6,148 bases of DNA from an uncultured Burkholderiales bacterium. Its GTDB lineage: Bacteria > Pseudomonadota > Gammaproteobacteria > Burkholderiales > Burkholderiaceae_C. Position 1 is the first letter of the stretch; every line of letters starts with the position of its first letter. The translations under genes were made by a program, and so were the position numbers. Below are positions 1 through 4,628 of this stretch, piece after piece. The notes under the pieces were generated by a model, which saw only the letters and a list, made by a program, of their open reading frames with translations, was not told the origin of the DNA and searched no databases. Location: the NCBI GenBank assembly GCA_903871865.1, contig CAIQIL010000430.1:1-6148 (forward strand), in the 5' to 3' direction.

Positions 1-819
1 CTGATGCTGGCCCTGAGCTTCGTGCTCGGGGTGCTGATCATCATCCCGATCGGCGGCGCGGACATGCCCGTGGTCGTGTCGATGTTGAACAGCTATTCCG
101 GCTGGGCCGCGGCCGGCATCGGCTTCTCGCTGAACAACTCGATGCTGATCATCGCCGGTTCGCTGGTGGGCTCGTCGGGCGCGATCCTGAGCTACATCAT
201 GTGCAAGGCCATGAACCGCTCCTTCTTCAACGTGATCCTGGGTGGCTTTGGCGGTGACGCCGCGGCCGCCACGGGTGGCGCGGCCCAACAGCAGCGCCCG
301 GTGAAGAGCGGTTCGGCCGACGACGCCGCCTTCGTGCTGGGCAATGCCGAGACCGTGGTGATCGTGCCCGGTTACGGCCTGGCCGTGGCCCGCGCGCAGC
401 ACGCCGTCAAGGAGTTGGCCCACAAGCTGACCGAGAAGGGCATCACCGTGAAGTACGCCATCCACCCGGTGGCGGGCCGCATGCCCGGTCACATGAACGT
501 GCTGCTGGCCGAGGCCGAAGTGCCTTACGACCAGGTCTTCGAGATGGAAGACATCAACGGCGAGTTCGGCCAGGCCGACGTGGCCATCATCCTGGGCGCC
601 AACGACGTGGTGAACCCGGCGGCGCACGTCAAGGGCAGCCCGATTTACGGCATGCCCATCCTGGAAGCCTACAAGGCCAAGACCGTGATCGTGAACAAGC
701 GTTCGATGGCCAGCGGCTACGCTGGCCTGGACAACGAGCTGTTCTACATGGACAAGACCATGATGGTCTTCGGCGACGCCAAGAAGGTCGTGGAAGACAT
801 GGTCAAGGCCGTGGAGTAA
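1..819 (+). CDS. pntB: NAD(P) transhydrogenase subunit beta, C-terminal part (5' end outside window)
   Basis: PntB is the inner-membrane beta subunit of the proton-translocating transhydrogenase. With PntA it couples hydride transfer between NADH and NADP+ to proton flow, mainly supplying NADPH. The reading frame is open from base 1, so the ATG at 4 is internal. About 272 codons are present; the E. coli protein has about 462 residues. The start of the fragment holds the last membrane helices (the [20 protein letters not shown] region and the [19 protein letters not shown] region, about 52-228). A short Ala/Gly/Gln-rich linker follows (about 250-310). The NADP(H)-binding domain III then shows [10 protein letters not shown] (370-399), [32 protein letters not shown] (near 595-630) and [16 protein letters not shown] (near 697-744), all standard for the family. 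The gene ends in TAA and looks intact. Identification is firm; pntA would be expected upstream, outside the window. Confidence 0.97.
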   Translation: MMLALSFVLGVLIIIPIGGADMPVVVSMLNSYSGWAAAGIGFSLNNSMLIIAGSLVGSSGAILSYIMCKAMNRSFFNVILGGFGGDAAAATGGAAQQQRPVKSGSADDAAFVLGNAETVVIVPGYGLAVARAQHAVKELAHKLTEKGITVKYAIHPVAGRMPGHMNVLLAEAEVPYDQVFEMEDINGEFGQADVAIILGANDVVNPAAHVKGSPIYGMPILEAYKAKTVIVNKRSMASGYAGLDNELFYMDKTMMVFGDAKKVVEDMVKAVE

Positions 820-821
820 GG

Positions 822-840
822 CTTGGCATAAAGCGCCAGG
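822..840 (+). terminator. Possible 3' hairpin after pntB
   Basis: Just after the pntB stop, CTTGGC (822-827) can pair with GCCAGG (835-840) around a 7-base loop, giving six pairs with one G-U. No T-run follows directly, so this is not a textbook intrinsic terminator. It could be a weak terminator or an mRNA 3'-end stabiliser. A stem this short can occur by chance in GC-rich DNA. Confidence 0.22.
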
Positions 841-876
841 TCAGGCATCGTCCCTTCCTTTCAGCGGAGCCAGACC

Positions 877-1461
877 ATGCCTGCGCGCTATGCCAAGACG
901 GCCTTGGGTCGCAGCGAGATCCAGTCGCGGACCCACGCGCTGTCGCGCACGGCGCGCACCCTGCTGCTCATCCTGGATGCGACCCGCACGGGCGAGGTCT
1001 GGGTGAGCATGGTCCAGGGCGCCACGCCGGCCGACTTGCTGGCCCTGCTCGACACGGGGCTGGTGGCTCCGGTGGTCGAGGCTGCGCAGGCGCCAGCCGT
1101 GCCGGTCGTGCCTGCAGCGCCTGCCACGGCGGCCACGCCCTCTGCCGCGCCGGCATCCCCGGACACCGAGCCCTTCGCCTCCACGCAGGCCGACCCCGAC
1201 GCCGAGCAGGCTTTGGGGCGTGCCGTGGGCGTGCCGGCAACGTCCTTCACGTCGCTCAGCTACAGCGAGCTCAACACCCGGCTCAACGCCTTGGTGAAAG
1301 CGCACCTGGGCCTGATCAAGGGCTACCGCTTCACGCTGGACATCGAGCGCGCGACCGACGTCATCGAACTGCAGCGCGTGGCCATGCGCCTGGTGGCCGA
1401 GGTCGAATCGGCACGCGGTGCGCCGGCCGTGGCCGATGTGAGGCGCGCGCTGGGCTTGTGA
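877..1461 (+). CDS. Uncharacterised 194-residue protein with helical N-terminal domain, Ala/Pro linker and helical C-terminal domain
   Basis: I cannot assign a function. The ATG at 877 follows GGAG (866-869) by seven bases, which supports this start. Residues 1-65 look like a compact helical domain, with KTALGRSEIQSR, then a hydrophobic helix LSRTARTLLLILD (22-34), then TPADLLALLDTGLVAP (50-65). The 'LLILD...L..LL..GL' pattern resembles small winged-helix-like domains seen in uncharacterised betaproteobacterial proteins; this is my impression and not a search result. Residues 66-110 form an Ala/Pro/Val-rich, probably disordered linker. Residues 122-194 are predicted helical, with YSELNTRLNALVKAHLGLIKGYRFTLDIERATDVIELQRVAMRL. 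There is no signal peptide, membrane segment or cysteine, so the protein is probably cytoplasmic. It lies 57 bp after pntB and could be read through from it, though a possible hairpin sits between. The next gene is convergent, 16 bp away. Confidence 0.85.
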   Translation: MPARYAKTALGRSEIQSRTHALSRTARTLLLILDATRTGEVWVSMVQGATPADLLALLDTGLVAPVVEAAQAPAVPVVPAAPATAATPSAAPASPDTEPFASTQADPDAEQALGRAVGVPATSFTSLSYSELNTRLNALVKAHLGLIKGYRFTLDIERATDVIELQRVAMRLVAEVESARGAPAVADVRRALGL

Positions 1462-1470
1462 CGAGGCGGT

Positions 1471-1483
1471 CCCTGGCTCAGGG
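1471..1483. terminator. Small perfect hairpin at a convergent gene junction
   Basis: CCCTG (1471-1475) and CAGGG (1479-1483) form a perfect five-pair stem with a three-base loop. The element lies just after the plus-strand gene ending at 1461 and covers the stop codon of the minus-strand lipoprotein gene (1478-1480). It could act as a two-way transcription end, but there is no T-run on either side, so support is weak. Confidence 0.18.
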
Positions 1484-2125
1484 CTGTGTGGCCATGGCAG
1501 CCGCGCCAGGCCGCACGCACCCCATCGCATCGCCGCGGCCCTTCAGGTAGGCCCGCCGGATGCCGCCTGCCGTGATGGCCGCGCCCACCTGCTTGCTGTG
1601 CCTCTCGGCGCCACTGAGCTTGCGCAACCAGCTGCGAAACGGCACGAAGCCTTCGACGGTGCGGCGCACGGCCGACACCCCCGCGTTCTCGGCGAGGTCG
1701 GTGCCGCGCGTCAGCAGGCTGGGTTTCTCGCTGGCTTTGGGGTCGTCGAGGTCGGCGCCGAGGGCTTCGTCCAGGGCCGCGACCTCGGTGGCGATGGCGT
1801 CGCAACCGGGCGCCTGGGGCGGGGCATAAGGGCTGTGGGCGGCGACCTTCAGCGCCTCGGGGATGGCCTCCTGCACGACGTTGAGGTCGCTCAAGGGTGT
1901 GATGGCCGCCTGACCGACACGCTCGGTGACGCCGCTGTCTTTGGTGGTGGGTTTGACGGTGGCCACGGAGGGCACGCTGGGCAGGTCTGGCAGCTTGGGC
2001 AGGCCGCTGCTGTCTTTGTCCGACCCGCCCGAGGCGCAGGCCGTGAGCAGGGTCAGCAGGGTGGGCAAAGCGAGGGCGAGGGGCAGGCGAGCCGCATGTG
2101 AGCGGCGACGGGGGGGCAGGTGCAT
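1478..2125 (-). CDS. Uncharacterised lipoprotein, 215 residues
   Basis: The ATG at 2125 opens a protein with a basic N-terminus (PPRRRSHAAR), a hydrophobic stretch (LPLALALPTLLTLL, 14-27) and a lipobox LTAC with the lipidation cysteine at residue 30. It should therefore be exported and anchored to a membrane; Ala and Ser after the cysteine do not suggest inner-membrane retention. A low-complexity tether follows (LPKLPDLPSVPS, 42-53). The mature part, about residues 65-205, has the features SPYAPPQAPGCDAIATEVAALDEALGADLDDP (98-129) and VEGFVPFRSWLRKLSGAERHSK (157-178). Two further cysteines (108 and 203) flank this region and could form a disulfide. I recognise this as a type of hypothetical protein found in betaproteobacteria but know of no function. 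There is no Shine-Dalgarno before the ATG. An in-frame GTG lies three codons upstream, and an AT-rich TTTATTGT element sits only 8-15 bases before the ATG, so the transcript may have a very short leader. Confidence 0.85.
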   Translation of the reverse strand: MHLPPRRRSHAARLPLALALPTLLTLLTACASGGSDKDSSGLPKLPDLPSVPSVATVKPTTKDSGVTERVGQAAITPLSDLNVVQEAIPEALKVAAHSPYAPPQAPGCDAIATEVAALDEALGADLDDPKASEKPSLLTRGTDLAENAGVSAVRRTVEGFVPFRSWLRKLSGAERHSKQVGAAITAGGIRRAYLKGRGDAMGCVRPGAAAMATQP

Positions 2126-2347
2126 GGCGGACACAATAAAGTCTGGCGCTGAGCTTACGCCGTGGATGGCCAGATGAGCTCCGTTTTTCCCCTCGACCCG
2201 CTGGCCATGCGCCCGATCTGTCGGCGCCTGGCCCCCTGTCCCCGCAACTTGACCGATCCAGCACAGCCCTGTCTGCACCTGACAAGCCACTCGGCGGTGC
2301 AATGGCGTCATGGGCTGCGTCCGATGGCCCTTGACGAGGAGACACCC
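2126..2347. promoter_or_regulatory. Divergent intergenic region between lipoprotein and di-iron-like protein genes
   Basis: This 222-bp stretch must hold the promoters of both flanking genes. On the minus strand the only AT-rich patch is TTTATTGT (2140-2133), a possible -10 for the lipoprotein, but no convincing -35 box sits upstream of it. On the plus strand a TTGACC (2249-2254) resembles a -35 box, but the sequence 17 bases on (TCTGCA) is a poor -10. I cannot place either promoter firmly. No operator or riboswitch is evident. Confidence 0.3.
2336..2341 (+). promoter_or_regulatory. Ribosome binding site deciding a GTG start
   Basis: GAGGAG lies six bases before the GTG at 2348. It favours this start over the in-frame ATG at 2324, which would add only eight residues (MALDEETP) and has no purine-rich site upstream. 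Confidence 0.7.
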
Positions 2348-3238
2348 GTGAGCACACCGCACGCAGAACAGACCCGCCCCATCCAGGCCCGCGAGAAGCT
2401 GGACTTCCAGCTCGACGAGCGCATCCCCCGTTTCTGGAACGGCGGCGACCCCTACAAGACGCGCTTCTTCGATGCGATGTCGCTGACCTTCCCGATCGGC
2501 GAGCGCTACTTCATCAGCAGCGTGCGCGCCTACCGCGACCAGGTCACCGACCCGCACCTGCTGCAGGAGGTCAAGGACTTCACCCGCCAGGAGGCGCAGC
2601 ACGGCATCGTGCACACGCAGTTCAACGAGATGCTGGAGAAGCAGGGCCTGAACGTGGCCTGGACGCAGCGCTTCCTGGACCGCAAATTCAAATGGCAGCT
2701 CTCGCGCTGGTCGGCCGCCTTCAACCTGTCGTACACGGCCGCGGCTGAGCACCTGACCGCGCTGATGTGCACGACCTTCATGGAGCGCCCGGACATCATC
2801 GCGCCCTTCGACCACCGCATCCGTGCGATGTACACCTGGCACTCGATCGAAGAGGTCGAGCACAAGGCCGTGTGTTTCGACGTGCTCACCAAAGTCGCCA
2901 AGGCGGGTTACTTCACGCGCATCGCGGGCCTCATCTACTTCAGCATCGAGTACCCGATCGGCAATTGGTACATGGTCAACCGCATGCTCAAGGACGACGG
3001 CTTCGGCTTCTGGGCGCGCGCCAAGATGCTGGCCAAGGGCGCCTGGTGGCTCTACAAGCCGGGCGGCGTCTTCCTGCCGGCGCTGGGCTACTACCTGAGC
3101 TATTTCAAGCCGGGCTTCCATCCGTGGCAGCACAAGGAGATGGGCCACTACGACACCTGGTTGGAGGCCTTCAACCGAAGCGGCGATCCGGTCGAGGCCG
3201 GCACCGCGTACGCGCAGCAGGTGATCGCTGCGCGCTGA
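2348..3238 (+). CDS. Predicted metal-dependent hydrolase (PF10118/COG3687 type) with ferritin-like di-iron residue pattern
   Basis: The protein has 296 residues from a GTG start, chosen because GAGGAG (2336-2341) lies six bases upstream; the in-frame ATG at 2324 has no such site. The sequence matches what I know of the PF10118 'predicted metal-dependent hydrolase' family, including RIPRFWNGGDPYKTRFFDAMSLTFPIGERYF near the start. Candidate metal ligands follow the order typical of ferritin-like di-iron four-helix bundles: Glu52 (GERYF), Glu82 and His85 (EAQH), Glu134 (AAAEHLTAL), Glu169 and His172 (EVEH), with His89 and Glu168 nearby. A later segment rich in aromatic residues (YFTRIAGLIYFSIEYPIGNWYMV, then WWLYKPGG and LGYYLSYFKPGFHPW) could pack against a membrane or bind a hydrophobic substrate. 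No signal peptide is seen. The substrate is unknown, and 'hydrolase' is an inherited label: the residues fit an oxidase or hydroxylase at least as well. An AraC-family regulator gene converges on it, 15 bp away. Confidence 0.88.
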   Translation: MSTPHAEQTRPIQAREKLDFQLDERIPRFWNGGDPYKTRFFDAMSLTFPIGERYFISSVRAYRDQVTDPHLLQEVKDFTRQEAQHGIVHTQFNEMLEKQGLNVAWTQRFLDRKFKWQLSRWSAAFNLSYTAAAEHLTALMCTTFMERPDIIAPFDHRIRAMYTWHSIEEVEHKAVCFDVLTKVAKAGYFTRIAGLIYFSIEYPIGNWYMVNRMLKDDGFGFWARAKMLAKGAWWLYKPGGVFLPALGYYLSYFKPGFHPWQHKEMGHYDTWLEAFNRSGDPVEAGTAYAQQVIAAR

Positions 3239-3246
3239 CTTCGGAG

Positions 3247-3261
3247 GGCGCGTTCAGCGCC
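3247..3261. terminator. Small perfect hairpin at a convergent gene junction
   Basis: GGCGC (3247-3251) and GCGCC (3257-3261) pair perfectly around a five-base loop. The hairpin sits eight bases after the stop of the di-iron-like gene and covers the stop codon of the minus-strand AraC-type gene (3254-3256). It could end transcription from both sides, but there is no T-run, and such stems are common in DNA this GC-rich. Confidence 0.2.
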
Positions 3262-4306
3262 GCCCGCCGCCCAGTTTCAGGCGGCTGCGCTGCTCGGCCG
3301 GCGTCTGACCAGTGGCGCGCTTGAAGGCACGGCCGAAGCTCGATGCGTCGGCGAAACCGGTTTGCTGGGCGATGGCCTGCACGCTGAGGTCGCCGTCGCG
3401 CAGCAGCTGCTCGGCGCGCTCGATGCGGACCTGTTCGACGATGGTGCTGAGCGATTGGCCCTCGTCCTGCAGGCGGCGGCTGAGGGTGCGCGCCGACATG
3501 GCCAGGGTGTGGGCGAGGTCTTCGCCGCCGGGCAGCACGCCCTTGCGCAGGCCGGTCAACACGAGTTGGCGCACGCGCTGCGTGAGCGGCTTGGCCTGGG
3601 CGCTGCCCGGGGCTTCGCGCTGCAGCTGCATTTCCAGACTGGCCCGCGTGGCGCGGTTGCCCGTGATGAGGGGCGCGTCCAGCAAGGCGCGCGGCACGGT
3701 GAAGCCATGCCAGGGCGCACCGAAACGCGGCGGCGCCCCGAAGAAATCGGCATAGGCCTGGGCGGGCCAGGCGCTGGCGTGGGCGAACTCGGCGTGCAGC
3801 ACGGGGGCCGACACGGTGGTGTAGGGCGCCACGTTGCGCAGCACACCGATCACCAGCTCGGCCATGAGCGCGTTGTGCTCGCCGACATCCACCGTGGGCA
3901 CCACGCGCACGTGTACGCCGTCGGCGTTGTCGGGCTGGCGGCGCATGTCGAACAGGGGCATGACCAGGGCGTGGTACTGCAGGGCTGCGTCCAGCGCCTC
4001 GGCCACCGTCCCCGAGGTGATGGCGAAAACGCCCAGCGTGCCGTGGGCCGTCAGCGGGAAGTGGCGCAGGATCTGCAGCGAGGGGGGCTCGTCGGGCAGG
4101 CAGTGTTCGACCGCCATCGCCACCGAGGCCATGAGCTGGTGGCCGTCGATCCAGCTCACCGGCTCGCTGTCACCTTCGGGCGGCAGGCCGCAGCGCTGGC
4201 GCACCTTGGCCACGCGGCCATGGCGGCTGCGCACGAGGGACTCGGTCACCTCGATGTACTGCACGGGGAAGCGCAGGGCGGCGAGTGGGTCGGGCAGGTC
4301 GGGCAA
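3254..4306 (-). CDS. AraC-family transcriptional regulator with Arabinose_bd-like N-terminal domain
   Basis: This is a DNA-binding regulator of the AraC subgroup whose N-terminal domain resembles PF12625, the group that includes OruR- and ArgR-like regulators. With the start proposed here it has 350 residues, near the usual 330-345. The N-terminal domain (about 12-215) opens with RFPVQYIEVTESLV and contains LQILRHFPLTAHGTLGVFAITSGTVAEALDAALQYHALVMPLFDMR, typical of the group. The C-terminal domain (about 260-345) has two helix-turn-helices: DLAHTLAMSARTLSRRLQDEG, and LSVQAIAQQTGFADASSFGRAFKRATGQTP carrying the AraC signature. The start is uncertain, as there is no ATG near the N-terminus. The TTG at 4306 follows GGAG by eight bases. 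A GTG at 4429 would add 41 poorly conserved-looking Pro/His/Arg-rich residues without a clear ribosome site. The effector is unknown. The gene converges on the di-iron-like gene and diverges from the CHASE sensor gene, so either could be a target. Confidence 0.9.
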   Translation of the reverse strand: MPDLPDPLAALRFPVQYIEVTESLVRSRHGRVAKVRQRCGLPPEGDSEPVSWIDGHQLMASVAMAVEHCLPDEPPSLQILRHFPLTAHGTLGVFAITSGTVAEALDAALQYHALVMPLFDMRRQPDNADGVHVRVVPTVDVGEHNALMAELVIGVLRNVAPYTTVSAPVLHAEFAHASAWPAQAYADFFGAPPRFGAPWHGFTVPRALLDAPLITGNRATRASLEMQLQREAPGSAQAKPLTQRVRQLVLTGLRKGVLPGGEDLAHTLAMSARTLSRRLQDEGQSLSTIVEQVRIERAEQLLRDGDLSVQAIAQQTGFADASSFGRAFKRATGQTPAEQRSRLKLGGGRR

Positions 4307-4313
4307 GTCGGGA
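4289..4313. repeat. Nine-base tandem repeat at the start of the AraC-type gene
   Basis: GTCGGGCAG (4289-4297), GTCGGGCAA (4298-4306) and a partial GTCGGGA (4307-4313) make about 2.8 copies of a nine-base unit. On the minus strand it encodes the Pro-Asp-Leu steps of PDLPDLPDP just before the first conserved residues of the regulator. The proposed TTG start lies inside the second copy, so slippage here would change the tail length in steps of three residues without a frameshift. Confidence 0.5.
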
Positions 4314-4502
4314 GCTCCGGCGGCGCGGTGGGCGGGCGAAGGAATGCGCGCGATGGGAAGAGGCGAAAGAGGCGCGCGCGCCGGATGATGCCAGCGATGT
4401 CGGTGGCGTGGCGGGTGCGGCGGCGACACCGACTGCCAGCCGCGCCCTTTTGGTGGCGTTGCTGTGCGGCGTCACCGGGGTGCCGAGGCCCGGCAATGTC
4501 GC

Positions 4503-4519
4503 CAAACGGGGGCGGTTTG
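4503..4519. promoter_or_regulatory. Possible operator dyad CAAAC-N7-GTTTG
   Basis: CAAAC (4503-4507) and GTTTG (4515-4519) form a perfect inverted repeat with a seven-base G-rich centre, between two divergent genes, one of them a regulator. Position makes it a candidate operator. Against this, AraC-family proteins usually bind direct repeats, and a five-base arm is short enough to arise by chance. Confidence 0.15.
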
Positions 4520-4569
4520 CGGTCTTTTTCACGGCGAAATGGTGTGGACAAAGCCGCAGAATGAACCTC

Positions 4570-4591
4570 AGGAGGTGACTTGCGGGCCTCC
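4570..4591 (+). promoter_or_regulatory. Perfect Shine-Dalgarno sequence, maskable by a hairpin, upstream of the CHASE sensor
   Basis: AGGAGGTGA (4570-4578) is fully complementary to the anti-Shine-Dalgarno end of 16S rRNA. The only start codon close behind it is a TTG at 4580, in a frame that does not encode the sensor. The sensor's ATG is about 50 bases further on. GGAGG (4571-4575) can pair with CCTCC (4587-4591) across an 11-base loop. A five-codon open frame, ATG at 4561 to TGA at 4576-4578, ends inside the site. The sequence match is certain; any role is speculation. Confidence 0.3.
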
Positions 4592-4628
4592 GCTTGGGTT
4601 GTGTGTGCCGCAAGCAACCGACACGGCC

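Larger units (their letters stand above)
4307..4628. promoter_or_regulatory. Divergent intergenic region between AraC-type regulator and CHASE sensor
   Basis: About 322 bp lie between the two proposed starts (about 199 bp if the regulator starts at the GTG at 4429). The half near the regulator has coding-like base composition and may partly be its N-terminus. The other half holds three visible items. The first is a dyad CAAAC-N7-GTTTG (4503-4519). The second is a less GC-rich patch at about 4516-4560 that is the likeliest place for the sensor promoter, although no good -35/-10 pair stands out. The third is a perfect ribosome-binding sequence (4570-4578). I see no other gene or RNA. Confidence 0.4.

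Noticed and set aside
2249..2277. A TTGACC followed 17 bases later by TCTGCA as a sigma-70 promoter for the di-iron-like gene
   Set aside because: The -35-like part is acceptable, but the -10 part matches the consensus poorly, so I did not call a promoter.
2275..2300. Inverted repeat GCACC ... GGTGC in the divergent region before the di-iron-like gene
   Set aside because: Five-base arms with a 16-base spacer are expected by chance at this GC content, and nothing else marks the site.
1323..2357. A 344-residue minus-strand frame overlapping the unknown 194-residue gene and the lipoprotein
   Set aside because: It is Arg/Pro/Gly-rich and domain-free, and it conflicts with two genes that have better start and composition evidence.
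1478..3148. A 556-residue minus-strand open frame that extends the lipoprotein frame upstream across the di-iron-like gene
   Set aside because: Everything upstream of 2125 is antisense to a well-supported gene and has no domain-like sequence. The signal peptide and lipobox place the true start at or within a few codons of 2125. Long antisense frames are expected at this GC content.
3362..4564. A 400-residue plus-strand frame opposite the AraC-type gene
   Set aside because: It is antisense to a gene with a clear AraC helix-turn-helix signature, and its His/Gly/Gln-rich composition is typical of a shadow frame.
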